Assembly (NCBI GenBank): GCA_937911865.1
Contig: CALDSK010000023.1
Location: 1 to 64,000, forward strand
DNA from: an uncultured Synechococcus sp.
Lineage (GTDB): Bacteria > Cyanobacteriota > Cyanobacteriia > Phormidesmidales > Phormidesmidaceae
Direction of reading: 5' to 3'
Length of the DNA: 64,000 nucleotides
Made by a program: the position numbers and the translations under genes. Shown one piece after another: positions 45,051-54,841 of this stretch; within the stretch, counting starts at the first letter, position 1, and each line of letters starts with the position of its first letter. The notes beneath the pieces are model-generated. The model searched no databases, was not told where the DNA came from, and saw only the letters and a list, made by a program, of their open reading frames with translations.

Positions 45051-46655
45051 ATGGTTTACACTATCAGAGAGGGTTGTCGCGACTGTGACAGCTGTGAGCC
45101 ACTATGTCCTAATGGCGCTATTAAACCGACGGAAGAGCGTAAAAGCTATTGGATTGACCCCACACTTTGCGATAGCTGTCAGACATTAACTGTGCCTCGC
45201 TGCGTGCAAGTTTGCGACTCAGATGGCCTGCTCACACCCCTAAAGCCAAAAAAAGGCCGCTGCAAAAGCACCCTACTTCCCCCCGCGATTCCTGACATCT
45301 TTCTCAACGGTAAGACCACTCCATTCGCCTCTTCGATGGTCATTTGGGAAGCCTGTACAGTGCTTGCTCAAGGGCCGCTGCTCGCCTGGCAAAGCGATGC
45401 TGATGGCAAACTTTGCTACTACCGCACGGTGAACCGTGGCCGAGGTGATATGACATTTCGCCTGGCCGCAGACCCAGAATCTGATATCTCACTACCGATG
45501 TCGGCGACAGCAGGAACTGATGCGATCGCTCAGTTTGAGCTTCGTGCCGCCTGTGTCCATCTCATCTTTGCCGCCTACGCTGTTACCCTTGATCGCCCTT
45601 GGGAAACGTCTTTTGTGCTTAACGATCAGCATATTGAAAAGTACTTAGGACTCGATAAGCGAAAAGACTTGAGTAAACTCGACAAACTAATACTTATTAA
45701 AGGTCTGGTTTACCAATCTTGTCAGCTTTTAGTTTCTCTCAACTGGCCTCGCCAGGGCAAAGTTCAAGCCTTTACCCTAAAAGAACATCACATCTGGGAA
45801 CTCCTCAATACTCAGTACTATTTTGAAAAAGACAATCAAGGTTGCCAACACTTAATCGGTTTAGAATTCACCGTAAAAGCGGGCATCTGGGCCAAACGCT
45901 TTCTTAACAAACAAGACTATCGCCGCCAAACCGCTTTTTATCAATACGGCAGCTTGCCCAAAGCACTGCTGACAGAAGTCATGAGCAACTGGCAACAGCA
46001 TGAAGGCGCTGTGCGACTCCTTCTGTGGCTACTGTTTAAGCTGCGTTTAGGTGGCGACCATCGGCTGACTGTGCGAACCCTGCTGCGAGTCGCCTACGGC
46101 GAACGTCGTGTCATCGAAGCAACAACAGTGCGCGGTGCTCACAAGCGGCTGCTCAAAACCTTTGAAAGCGATCTCGAAGCACTCTACTACCACGGCCTCA
46201 GGCCCTCTTTCGATCCAGAGACCTATCCCCCCGAAATCCAACCTCTGTGGGCAAAAGTTTCTGCTATTCCTAACGACGGTGATAAAGCACTCGACTTTTG
46301 GTCAAACGATGCCAGCCGAGCGCTAACAAACAGTGCACCACGAGATAAGTGGCAGCGTCTTCTCAACGCTCGCCTATTGGGCTTTGAGCTAACAGAAGAA
46401 TGGCAACAAGCGACCCGCCACTGTAAGCCCAAGCCCAAACGTCGTCGGTCTCGGCCTAAAAGAACAACACAACTGGAACAGCTATCGGGCAGCAAGATTA
46501 AAACAGCTCGCCAGCAGAGGAAATTGAGCCAGCGCGCTTTAGCCGAACAGCTTGGCAAAAGCCAAAGTTGGATTCGTGACGTTGAGAAAGGTCGCTTTAA
46601 TGTCAACCCCGAAGACCAAGTGTTGCTATGCCAAGCTTTAGACATCCTTTTATAG
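45051..46655 (+). CDS. cnfR: CnfR, ferredoxin-HTH activator of nif genes
   Basis: A 534-aa protein of the CnfR/PatB family, the oxygen-responsive master activator of nif transcription in non-heterocystous cyanobacteria. The N-terminus holds two [4Fe-4S] cysteine motifs, CRDCDSCEPLC (residues 9-19) and CDSCQTLTVPRC with VC following (about 43-58), probably the oxygen sensor. The centre is family-specific. The C-terminus (about 480-530: KIKTARQQRKLSQRALAEQLG) is an XRE-type helix-turn-helix. Complete. Its target motif is proposed at 13895-13930 and 39823-39859. Confidence 0.93.
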   Translation: MVYTIREGCRDCDSCEPLCPNGAIKPTEERKSYWIDPTLCDSCQTLTVPRCVQVCDSDGLLTPLKPKKGRCKSTLLPPAIPDIFLNGKTTPFASSMVIWEACTVLAQGPLLAWQSDADGKLCYYRTVNRGRGDMTFRLAADPESDISLPMSATAGTDAIAQFELRAACVHLIFAAYAVTLDRPWETSFVLNDQHIEKYLGLDKRKDLSKLDKLILIKGLVYQSCQLLVSLNWPRQGKVQAFTLKEHHIWELLNTQYYFEKDNQGCQHLIGLEFTVKAGIWAKRFLNKQDYRRQTAFYQYGSLPKALLTEVMSNWQQHEGAVRLLLWLLFKLRLGGDHRLTVRTLLRVAYGERRVIEATTVRGAHKRLLKTFESDLEALYYHGLRPSFDPETYPPEIQPLWAKVSAIPNDGDKALDFWSNDASRALTNSAPRDKWQRLLNARLLGFELTEEWQQATRHCKPKPKRRRSRPKRTTQLEQLSGSKIKTARQQRKLSQRALAEQLGKSQSWIRDVEKGRFNVNPEDQVLLCQALDILL

Positions 46656-47005
46656 TCATTGATCGTTTTTTCTACGTCCCAGCACCTGTTTCTACGAGTA
46701 CTTGTGCAAGGTTGTCGGCTACGCCAGTTTCTATTGCTCTCTGACGTGAGAATCTTAGAAGTCTAATCGTCTAATCCCTATAAAGATTGATAATCTTATA
46801 AGTAAACAACAGTAATGATTTATCTTGCTTGTTGTCGAATCTGTTGTATTTCGCTACAAAAGTTGATGTTTTAATTGCCCCGCATGTGAATATCTTTCGG
46901 TTTATGCGTCTGGTGCATCGACTTAACGCAGAATATGAATAAGTGACTAGTCTTTTTAAAGAGGATCGCTCACTGTAGGGAACAGTGAATTGAGAAACAA
47001 TCTGT
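46656..47005 (+). promoter_or_regulatory. nirB upstream region
   Basis: This 350-bp stretch is A/T-rich. An imperfect inverted repeat around AAGATT-GAT-AATCTT occurs at about 46783-46797. A TGTA-N6-TACA sequence (46845-46858) has the wrong spacing for NtcA. No further site was recognised. Confidence 0.4.
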
Positions 47006-49573
47006 ATGCCGAACAGCAAGCAAACTCTCGTCGTTGTTGGCAATGGCATGGTCGGGCATCGATTACTCGAATTGATGGTCGCCAAGGGTGCTCTTGACCG
47101 TTGGAATCTAATTACATTTTGCGAGGAACCGCGGGTTGCCTACGACCGAGTCCATCTCAGTCAGTACTTTGTCAATAAAACAGCCGCAGACCTGACACTA
47201 GTAGAGCCTGGTTTTTATCAAGACAATGGGATTCAGGTTTATATCGGCGATCGCATTGTTGAAATTGACCGAGTGCAGCAGCGTGTAAAATCAGCCAATG
47301 GTGTCGAAATTACCTACGATCGACTGGTGTTGGCAACGGGCTCTTATCCGTTTGTGCCGCCTATTCAGGGTAACGATGCGACTGGTACATTTGTGTATCG
47401 TACTATCGACGATTTAGATGCGATTAAAACCTATGCCGAACAGTCTCGCGTGGGTGTCGTCGTTGGCGGTGGGCTGCTAGGTCTAGAATGTGCCAATGCG
47501 CTGAAGTCTCTGGGATTAGAGACGCATGTGGTGGAGTTTGCTCCTCGACTAATGCCTGTGCAGCTTGACGAGGCAGGCGGCGAGATTCTTAAAGAAAAAA
47601 TTCAGGGGCTGGGCGTACAGGTCCACACCAGCAAAGTAACCACAGATATCGTCAGCGAAAACGGCAAGCTGGCGTCTATGCAGTTTGCCGATGAGACTTC
47701 CTTGCAGACGGATATGATTGTCTTTTCGGCAGGTATTCGCCCCAGAGATGAGTTAGCACGTGGCTGCGGACTACAGCTGGGTGAGCGAGGCGGCGTGGTC
47801 ATTGATGAAGCTTGCCAAACCTCCGACCCGAAAATATATGCCATTGGAGAATGCGCTCTGTACCAGCAACGCATTTTTGGGCTGGTAGCCCCTGGATATC
47901 AGATGGCGGAAGTGGCGAGCGATCATTTGTTGTCACTGCCCACCGCGCAACAGTTTACCGGGGCAGATATGTCTACCAAGCTGAAGCTGCTGGGTGTAGA
48001 CGTCGCTAGCTTTGGAGATAACTTTGCCAAGACGCCGGGAGCCAAAGCACTAGCGGTGACGGATGCGGTAGCAGGCACCTACAAGAAGCTAGTCGTTAAT
48101 GCTGACGGCTCACGGTTGCTAGGGGGCATCTTGGTCGGCGATGCAACAGCCTATGGCACCTTGCTACAGCTGATGCAAAACCAAATGGCGTTGCCCGGTA
48201 GTCCGCTGAGTTTGCTGGTGCCTGCCAGCAGTGACAACACAGCCGCGCTCAGCATAGATAATCTCCCTGATACGGCCCAGATCTGTTCTTGTAACAATGT
48301 CACTAAAGGCCAGCTGTGCGAGGCAATCCGTGATGACAACATAACAGATTTGCCCACGCTGAAAAAATGCACCAATGCGGGCACAGGCTGTGGCGGATGC
48401 GTACCCTTGGTCAAAGACGTGCTGACCTCAGAGCTGAAGAAATCTGGGGTAGAGGTCAACAACCACCTGTGCGAGCATTTTCCCTACTCTCGTCAGGAGC
48501 TATACCATCTGTTGCGCGTAGGCGAAATTAAGTCTTTTGAGGCTTTGTTGGCTCAGCATGGTACCGGCTACGGCTGTGAAATTTGCAAGCCAACGGTCGG
48601 GTCAATGCTGGCCTCGTCCTGGAACGAGCATGTGTTGAACACGCCTCATGTGGGTTTACAAGATACCAACGATGCCTTCTTGGCCAATATTCAAAAAGAC
48701 GGCACTTATTCTGTTATTCCTAGAATTCCAGGGGGAGAGATTACGCCCGAGAAGCTAATTGCGCTAGGGCAGGTGGCGCAAGAGTTTGACCTGTACACTA
48801 AAATTACGGGTGCTCAACGAGTCGATCTTTTGGGTGCACGGGTAGAGCAGCTACCGCTGATCTGGCAGCGGTTAGTAGAGACTGGGTTCGAGTCGGGCCA
48901 TGCGTATGGTAAAGCGTTGCGGACAGTAAAGTCTTGCGTCGGCAGTACCTGGTGCCGGTTTGGCGTGCAAGATTCTACCAGCTTGGCTATTGAGCTAGAG
49001 CTGCGCTATAGAGGATTGCGATCGCCCCATAAGCTCAAGTCGGCAGTGTCAGGCTGCACGCGCGAATGCGCCGAAGCGCAGGGCAAAGACTTTGGCATTA
49101 TCGCTACAGAGAATGGCTGGAATTTGTATGTGTGTGGCAACGGAGGCATGAAGCCGCAGCATGCAATTCTATTAGCCACCGATCTAGATAAAGAGACTCT
49201 GATTAAATACATTGATCGGTTTCTGGTGTTTTACATTCGCACCGCTGACAAGCTAGAGCGAACCTCTACCTGGTTCAACAAATTAGAAGGCGGTTTAGAG
49301 TACCTGAAGCAGGTGATTATTGAGGATGCTTTAGGCATTGCCGACGAGTTAGAAGCACAGATGCAGTATCACGTAAATACCTACCAGTGTGAGTGGAAAG
49401 CAACCGTCGAGAGTGCAGAGAAAATGCAGCGGTTCCGTCACTTTGTTAACACAGATGCTGTCGATCCATCGCTGGCCTATGTACAAGAACGGGGGCAAAA
49501 GCGCCCCGCTACTGAGGCGGAACGGGTGGTCTTGAACCAAAGTAAAGATGCGCTGGTGACGCCTGCTCATTAG
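47006..49573 (+). CDS. nirB: NirB, NAD(P)H nitrite reductase large subunit
   Basis: An 855-aa assimilatory-type nitrite reductase. The FAD/NAD(P)H domain (1-about 410) has VVVGNGMVGH near residue 8 and a second dinucleotide loop VVVGGGLLGLE. The [2Fe-2S] BFD-like region follows (CSCNNVTKGQLCEAI, then CTNAGTGCGGC; second pair CEH...CEIC). The C-terminal siroheme/[4Fe-4S] domain has CVGSTWC and CTREC with WNLYVCGNGG. It reduces nitrite to ammonium in the cytoplasm. Most cyanobacteria use ferredoxin-dependent NirA, so this gene is unusual for the group. Confidence 0.93.
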   Translation: MPNSKQTLVVVGNGMVGHRLLELMVAKGALDRWNLITFCEEPRVAYDRVHLSQYFVNKTAADLTLVEPGFYQDNGIQVYIGDRIVEIDRVQQRVKSANGVEITYDRLVLATGSYPFVPPIQGNDATGTFVYRTIDDLDAIKTYAEQSRVGVVVGGGLLGLECANALKSLGLETHVVEFAPRLMPVQLDEAGGEILKEKIQGLGVQVHTSKVTTDIVSENGKLASMQFADETSLQTDMIVFSAGIRPRDELARGCGLQLGERGGVVIDEACQTSDPKIYAIGECALYQQRIFGLVAPGYQMAEVASDHLLSLPTAQQFTGADMSTKLKLLGVDVASFGDNFAKTPGAKALAVTDAVAGTYKKLVVNADGSRLLGGILVGDATAYGTLLQLMQNQMALPGSPLSLLVPASSDNTAALSIDNLPDTAQICSCNNVTKGQLCEAIRDDNITDLPTLKKCTNAGTGCGGCVPLVKDVLTSELKKSGVEVNNHLCEHFPYSRQELYHLLRVGEIKSFEALLAQHGTGYGCEICKPTVGSMLASSWNEHVLNTPHVGLQDTNDAFLANIQKDGTYSVIPRIPGGEITPEKLIALGQVAQEFDLYTKITGAQRVDLLGARVEQLPLIWQRLVETGFESGHAYGKALRTVKSCVGSTWCRFGVQDSTSLAIELELRYRGLRSPHKLKSAVSGCTRECAEAQGKDFGIIATENGWNLYVCGNGGMKPQHAILLATDLDKETLIKYIDRFLVFYIRTADKLERTSTWFNKLEGGLEYLKQVIIEDALGIADELEAQMQYHVNTYQCEWKATVESAEKMQRFRHFVNTDAVDPSLAYVQERGQKRPATEAERVVLNQSKDALVTPAH

Positions 49574-49608
49574 ATTGCTGGCAGCCCGTTACTCTCGCTT
49601 TAGAGAAT

Positions 49609-49652
49609 GTTGTTCTAGCTTTGTTGTTCTGAATTTGTTGTTTTAGCCTTTG
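49609..49652 (+). repeat. 14-bp repeat between nirB and nirD
   Basis: Three imperfect TGTTGTTCT-GCTT-type units in tandem. Another locus-specific array. Confidence 0.65.
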
Positions 49653-49661
49653 TAGAAAGTG

Positions 49662-50051
49662 ATGGAAAGTTCAATGATAAGAGAAGTCTCAACGACGACT
49701 GCTGATTCGACAGCTTGGGTGACGATTTGTGCTTTGGATGCGATCGCGCCCAATACAGGTGTGAATGCCCAAGTCGGCACAGAACAGGTCGCTATATTTC
49801 GAATCGGTCAAACCGACGAAGTCTATGCCACAGGAAACTTTGACCCGTTTAGCAAAACATTTGTGATGTCGCGAGGCATCGTAGGCGATCGTCAAGGTGT
49901 GTTGAAAGTTGCATCACCCATTTATAAGCTAAACTTCGAGTTAAAAACAGGCCTCTGTCTGGATGATGCGACGGTTACTATTCCGATATATCCAGCTCGG
50001 GTTGTCGATGACCAAGTTCAAATAGGAGCCAGCTGCCATACAAGAAGCTAG
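49662..50051 (+). CDS. nirD: NirD, nitrite reductase small subunit
   Basis: About 129 aa, Rieske-like beta fold of NirD. The segments WVTICALDAIAPNTGVNAQVG, VAIFRI and SPIYKLNFELKTGLCLDD follow the family. Like other NirD proteins it lacks the Cys-His ligands of true Rieske centres. Starts at 49662 or 49674 (ATG) are both possible. It follows nirB by about 90 bp and should form an operon with it. Confidence 0.88.
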   Translation: MESSMIREVSTTTADSTAWVTICALDAIAPNTGVNAQVGTEQVAIFRIGQTDEVYATGNFDPFSKTFVMSRGIVGDRQGVLKVASPIYKLNFELKTGLCLDDATVTIPIYPARVVDDQVQIGASCHTRS

Positions 50052-50381
50052 TACAGCTGTGTATTCTCAACTTTAACTGTCCGCTCAAGGCGATGCAACC
50101 TGAGCTTGGACTCACTTGGTCCCACGATTCTGCACTCGTTGAAAAGTCTTAACCGTCTGTATCGTCAGCGTTTTAGAGCGTTGACTATAGTTTGTTAAGA
50201 GTTGTCACAGGGATTAATACACCTGCTTTCTAAATTCAAAGCACTTCTTATTATTGAGCAAGCTCAAGTATGCTGGCCTCGGCCCATTGGTCAGTGCTAG
50301 AGACAACTTTTCTAGAGACAATTTTTCTAGAGACAACTTTCTCAAGATAATTTTAGGATGTGTTTTAAGTGAGGAGAGACA
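50052..50381 (+). promoter_or_regulatory. Spacer with 15-bp repeat before the response regulator
   Basis: At 50297-50341 there are three copies of CTAGAGACAACTTTT. No promoter was identified with confidence; a GAGGAGAG sequence precedes the ATG at 50382. Confidence 0.5.
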
Positions 50382-51059
50382 ATGCTGAGTGAAGCTGCAT
50401 CTTCTAGTTCTAGCGTAAGGCTGCAGGCTCCTTTGAGAATTGTGATTGTAGAGGACGACCCAGTGATGCAGCTGGGATTAGAACAGTTTTTAGAGAACTA
50501 CGACAGTTTTTATGTCATTGGCGTGGCCGATGATGGCTATTCAGGCATTGCGCTAGCGCTCGACCTCAAGCCTGACTTAGTGGTTATGGATATCGGTCTG
50601 CCTCAGCTAGATGGCATTGCCGCGACTCAGCAGATTAAGCGAAAGCAGCCTGATGTGCGAGTGGTGATGCTGACCTCTCATACCGCAGACTACGAAATGG
50701 TGGCGGCCTTGGCGAGTGGAGCCGATGCCTACTGCGTCAAAGGCACTAGCCTGGAGCAGCTAGAGGTGGCAATTAACTGTGCGCATACTGGAGCGGCTTA
50801 TCTAGATCCGCAAATCGCTCGCCGCGTGATTGGCCATTTGCAGTGCAAGCAAACAAAAGTACCGGCTGTAAATTTATCGAAACGCGAGCGAGATGTACTG
50901 GCGCTAATTGTGGAAGGTAAAAGCAACCCTGAAATTGCTTCTGAACTTTTTTTGAGCATTAGCACGGTCAAAACTCATCTGCGCAGTATTATGAACAAAC
51001 TATCTGTCGATGACCGCGTGCAGGCAGCTGTGGCCGCGCTGCGAGCGGGGTTGGTGTAG
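50382..51059 (+). CDS. NarL/LuxR-type response regulator
   Basis: A 225-aa two-component regulator. The receiver has the acidic pocket VEDD (23-26), phospho-acceptor Asp70 (VVMDIGLP) and a conserved Lys in YCVKGT. The C-terminal LuxR/NarL HTH covers about 165-222 (LSKRERDVLALIVEGKSNPEIASELF). It faces the histidine kinase gene tail-to-tail, which suggests they are a pair. Proximity to nirBD hints at nitrite/nitrate-related control, not proven. Confidence 0.9.
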   Translation: MLSEAASSSSSVRLQAPLRIVIVEDDPVMQLGLEQFLENYDSFYVIGVADDGYSGIALALDLKPDLVVMDIGLPQLDGIAATQQIKRKQPDVRVVMLTSHTADYEMVAALASGADAYCVKGTSLEQLEVAINCAHTGAAYLDPQIARRVIGHLQCKQTKVPAVNLSKRERDVLALIVEGKSNPEIASELFLSISTVKTHLRSIMNKLSVDDRVQAAVAALRAGLV

Positions 51060-51154
51060 CCAGCCATGCGTTCTCGCATAGCAATGCCAAAGCTTGGATG
51101 ACACTTTACAGGTGCGTGGAAATTGTGATTGAGACACTTTGAAATTGAGACACC

Positions 51155-52480
51155 TCAAACGAGAGGGAGTGTAAACCAAAAAGTTGTCATTGAGTGTGGC
51201 GTGCTCATAACACCAATCTCGCCGCCGTGCGCCGTGATAATTTGTTGGCAAAGATACAGCCCTAGCCCTAACCCTGGCTGACATCTGGCCTGATGACCAC
51301 GGGTGTAAAGTTTGAATAGGGTTGGGCACTGTTCGGGTAAAATGCCGACGCCATTATCTTTTACCGTACAATACAAGACGTTTCTAGTCTTGAGGATTTT
51401 GGCGTCTAACGTGAGCTGAAGACTGGGTGCGTTATGACGAATAGCATTGTTGATAAGATTGCTATATACTCGCCAGAGCTGTGTTGCATCTACTTCTATC
51501 AGAGGTAACTCTGAGTCTACACAGTTTTTCACATGGGTTCTAGCATTTTTGATGACGTCTGCTAAGTCAGCGAGAACAGTGTCAATGACAGTGCTAAGTT
51601 GCAGACTCTGCCGCCGCAGTACAATCTCTTGCCGTTCGGTTTGATGGGCTATCCTCAGCGAATCAATTAGGGCGAGCTGCCGCTTATTTCCTTGTAACAG
51701 GCGCTGAATGATCGAGTCTTTTACCTCAATTTTGTGGTCGGCTGCTTGCTTTAGCAAATTGTTAAGGACAATGGCTGTACTGGTGACAGGCGATCGCAAA
51801 TCATGAGAGACCGCATGAACAAACAACCGTAGCGTCCGTTTTGATTCAAACTCAGAGCGCTGTAGCTTTTCGTAGAGATAGACAGCGATATCACAAATTA
51901 AACAAAGCCAGAAAAACCATATCCATAGCGTTAAATGAGAATAGACAGGCTGGTGATGAATCGTAAAGCCTAGCAGCGTGTTTACAACAAAAAAGTAACT
52001 CGCTAACCCTAGCTGTGAAATTAAGTGTAAAGGCAGGCACACAGGCACCAGTGCCGCTTGAGTCGGAAACAAAAGACTCCAGGTTTCAATTCTAGGATCG
52101 GCAATGCCATGGCAGGTTGCGAATATTTGATAAGTCAACGTATTCGACCAGGAGATAGCGACAAAAATCCATTCTGGATGTCTGTGACCGACCGGTAGCC
52201 GAAAGATTATTAAGCAAATTGACAAGCAGGCAAGCGTTGCGACATACATCGTCAAAAATGCACCATGAGTCGCGACTCGATTAGCCGAGTATGCTTGGGG
52301 ATCGATAAAGTACGCGTAAGAATTCAAAGCCATGAAGGTAAGGCAGCAGGCGATCGCAAGCCCAAAAGTCAGCTTCAAACGGCTCCGCAAAAAAGACTTT
52401 CGCCAGGCACAATAATCGGCTGAAACAGCTGGAAAAATAGCTCGCCACAGCCGAGCCCGCATGCCCTGAAACACCGCCAT
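51155..52480 (-). CDS. Membrane histidine kinase
   Basis: A 441-aa sensor kinase with about six hydrophobic spans in residues 35-205 and no obvious extracytoplasmic sensor domain. His226 in VHAVSHDLRSPVTS is the phosphorylation site; the ATPase domain follows with GVGILP and GLGLGLYLCQQI. Convergent with the NarL-type regulator, 95 bp apart at the 3' ends; likely partner. The signal is unknown. Confidence 0.88.
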   Translation of the reverse strand: MAVFQGMRARLWRAIFPAVSADYCAWRKSFLRSRLKLTFGLAIACCLTFMALNSYAYFIDPQAYSANRVATHGAFLTMYVATLACLSICLIIFRLPVGHRHPEWIFVAISWSNTLTYQIFATCHGIADPRIETWSLLFPTQAALVPVCLPLHLISQLGLASYFFVVNTLLGFTIHHQPVYSHLTLWIWFFWLCLICDIAVYLYEKLQRSEFESKRTLRLFVHAVSHDLRSPVTSTAIVLNNLLKQAADHKIEVKDSIIQRLLQGNKRQLALIDSLRIAHQTERQEIVLRRQSLQLSTVIDTVLADLADVIKNARTHVKNCVDSELPLIEVDATQLWRVYSNLINNAIRHNAPSLQLTLDAKILKTRNVLYCTVKDNGVGILPEQCPTLFKLYTRGHQARCQPGLGLGLYLCQQIITAHGGEIGVMSTPHSMTTFWFTLPLV

Positions 52481-52560
52481 ATGTCCTACCCATCACTCCC
52501 GTAGCAATGATAGCTAAGGGAATATATGGGCAGGCTCAACTGATTCAGTTTGGCAGCTAT

Positions 52561-53403
52561 TTAGGGCGCTATTCGTATCGGTTCAAGGATTTCGTCCCAA
52601 TTCTCCAGCGCATTGGCGTATTCCTGTTGGCACATTGCCTGCCTGCGTTCTGGAATGTTGAGCCCTTGCATCAAACCTGCGTATTCTTCAGGCGAGCTGC
52701 CGTAAAGCATACAAACAATGCTATGAAACCTTTGTAGGTCGAGAGAGTGTTCGCCCCAGTACGGAATATTGGCAGGATTTTGCTGTTGGGATGAAAGATA
52801 AAACCAGGTCGCCGCGGCTTCAGCCGTGGCACGGCCTCCCCCCGTCTGTGCCAACAGGACGGCTGAAAATTGATCGACGGCATCTTCTTCTCTGCCGAGA
52901 ACCGGAACGTCGAGAATATCGATAAAGGCATGACCCAGTTCGTGCAGCATGACAAAGGCCAATGTACTGATAGTAGGCAGTTCTATCGGTGGGTCACCGG
53001 GTTGTCTTTGCGCAGCAAATAGTTCAAAAAAGTAATCTGTTAGCTCGTAGCACATCGTAATTTGACGGTCATTAGGAGAATAAAAAGCATTGACCATGCC
53101 ACATTCTGCTTGGTTTAGCGTAATGGGCTCCGGTAAAGCATAAACATCGTTGAGCCTCAACAGCAATTGCTCAAATACTCGGGCCTGCTGTAGAAAATCC
53201 TGTACTTCTTGGCCACGTTGGGTTTCTGCTGGCGTATAGGTAACGCTAAAGCTTGGTTGGGTTGTTATGGCTTGCTCCGGAAGTGGGGGGCTTACAGTTT
53301 GTGCGATCGCGACCTCTCGCCATGAGAGACCGGCGACATTACTAGATAGTGACACACTCGCTATAGCGGTTAGGAGACAGGCCAACCGGGTTCTCATACA
53401 CAC
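52561..53403 (-). CDS. DUF4344 metallopeptidase-like protein, copy 1
   Basis: A 280-aa secreted protein of the DUF4344 family. After the signal region, the conserved part starts at about 49 (QPSFSVTYTPAE). The zinc motif HELGH is at 154-158, followed by PVLGREEDAVDQFS with Glu172/Glu173 as likely third ligand. Cys pairs (CGMVN, MCYEL, IVCMLYG, MCQQEY) may form disulfides. Strongly similar to the gene at 55880-56695, showing a duplication. Activity is inferred from the motif only. Confidence 0.83.
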   Translation of the reverse strand: MCMRTRLACLLTAIASVSLSSNVAGLSWREVAIAQTVSPPLPEQAITTQPSFSVTYTPAETQRGQEVQDFLQQARVFEQLLLRLNDVYALPEPITLNQAECGMVNAFYSPNDRQITMCYELTDYFFELFAAQRQPGDPPIELPTISTLAFVMLHELGHAFIDILDVPVLGREEDAVDQFSAVLLAQTGGGRATAEAAATWFYLSSQQQNPANIPYWGEHSLDLQRFHSIVCMLYGSSPEEYAGLMQGLNIPERRQAMCQQEYANALENWDEILEPIRIAP

Positions 53404-53405
53404 CT

Positions 53406-53457
53406 CTTGACTATGGATCTTGACTACGGATCTTGACTATGAATCTTGAATTTGGAG
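53406..53457. repeat. 13-bp tandem repeat
   Basis: Four consecutive CTTGACTATGGAT-type units upstream of the first DUF4344 gene, the last degenerate. Confidence 0.9.
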
Positions 53458-53596
53458 CGATTTTGCTGGGATACCCCTTAGCACTGGCTAATTACCTAAA
53501 TTCCGGTAGGGTACCTAAGCTTGGCGCTTTAAGAGAGTGTTCACATCGTCCGACCGGCCATTATTTTGGGAGAATCGTGGGCAAGTGAAGGTCTGT

Positions 53597-54130
53597 TTAA
53601 CGGCTAATAGGCGTTTCAAATGCTGTTGAGCGGGCAACTTCAACGAGTTGGTCTTGGGTCACTGCTTCTGCTAGTGTAGCGATCGCATAGGTCAAATCAT
53701 CCTGTTGCCACATTACCAAGCGGTTAGCGCTCTCACCCTCTCCTCGGATTAAGTGGTAGCCCTGGATGTCATTACCTAGCACAAAGGTGCTAACGTCGTT
53801 GCCTTCCGGCGGCCAACTATTCAGCTCTGCTGCTGAATCTGTTGCGCCAATCATCCCAATCGTACAATTCGATTCAGCGCAATCAGGCGTTATGCCCAAG
53901 CTAACGATAAACTTTGTCTCGCTCGATTCACTGATAAAAGGGTAGAGTTTGCTCTCAGCCGGAATTGTTTCAGGTAGGCGAAATTGCCAGCCTTCGGGCA
54001 GTTCTTGATGAATATCGTCAATCACCGTGTCAAAAAGAGGAGCCGGCGCAGCGTTAGCCGCTGCCGCACCAACACAAAATCCCAAACACAAAGTTGCAAG
54101 GGTGATCTTTCCAAATTGTCTTTTTAGCAT
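53597..54130 (-). CDS. Secreted protein of unknown function
   Basis: A 177-aa exported protein. Signal peptide MLKRQFGKITLATLCLGFCV with a cleavage-like ANAAP site near 28. The mature part (LPEGWQFRLPETIPAE, LVMWQQDDLTYAIATLA) has two cysteines close together (DCAESNC). No family recognised. The frame is open from 54169, but the start at 54130 gives a clean signal peptide. It precedes the DUF4344 gene, as a different secreted protein precedes the second DUF4344 gene. Confidence 0.7.
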   Translation of the reverse strand: MLKRQFGKITLATLCLGFCVGAAAANAAPAPLFDTVIDDIHQELPEGWQFRLPETIPAESKLYPFISESSETKFIVSLGITPDCAESNCTIGMIGATDSAAELNSWPPEGNDVSTFVLGNDIQGYHLIRGEGESANRLVMWQQDDLTYAIATLAEAVTQDQLVEVARSTAFETPISR

Positions 54131-54394
54131 GAGAAAATTCCTTGAAAGCGAATTGAAACGAAGCCTCAAAGTAAACTCTCTAAGAGGTTACTCGCAGAGC
54201 AGCACCTTGTTCAGAGCAATGCCTTGAAATGATGGCAGGGGAATACAGCTTTTTACATCGGCTACTCGGTCACGTAAACTTGTCCGACTGGGCAGGTGGT
54301 AGCGTGTAGAAATTGCGTATAAATCTGTCTGATTGGTCGATGTTGAGTCTATTTTAATCCTCAATAATGGCCACTGGTGATTTCGAAGAGTGCT

Positions 54395-54841
54395 ATGGAA
54401 AACTCACTGGTGGTTGCACAGAAGATCGATATCTGTGCCCCTCCTAGTCTTGTCTGGGAGGCCCTTACCCATGCAGCAGCTTATAAAGACTGGAACCCTT
54501 GTTGGTTGATTGAGGAATCGCCTGAACAGCTGACGGCTGGCGCGCAGCTAAAACTGCGGGTGGCGCTTGGCACCTCAAATGAGCGCGTTTTTGAAGCTGA
54601 GGTACTACGAGCGATCGCGCCCACAGTGTTGGAATGGCAGGGTGGAGAGCCAGGTGTTTTTGAGGGCTTACATCGCTTTGAACTGTATAATCACGAGCTT
54701 AACCAAACCCGGCTGGTAAACAGCGAGAGCTTTAGCGGTGAGATGGCTGCTGACGTTTTACAAATGAGCCGTACGGTTCTAGAAAAGGAATTTTCTCTCT
54801 TTAACGAAGCGTTGAAAACAAGGGCAGAGCTAATGGCATGA
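54395..54841 (+). CDS. SRPBCC/AHSA1-type hydrophobic ligand-binding protein
   Basis: A 148-aa protein with the START-like fold (VAQKIDICAPPSLVWEALTHAAAYKDWNPCW, then a central VLEWQGG strand). Usually a binding or stress protein; the ligand is unknown. Its stop overlaps the ATG of the next gene (ATGA at 54838-54841), so they are coupled. The in-frame GTG at 54377 is a less likely start. Confidence 0.8.
   Translation: MENSLVVAQKIDICAPPSLVWEALTHAAAYKDWNPCWLIEESPEQLTAGAQLKLRVALGTSNERVFEAEVLRAIAPTVLEWQGGEPGVFEGLHRFELYNHELNQTRLVNSESFSGEMAADVLQMSRTVLEKEFSLFNEALKTRAELMA

Noticed and set aside
46845..46858. NtcA box upstream of nirB
   Set aside because: The sequence is TGTA-N6-TACA; NtcA needs eight bases between the half-sites.
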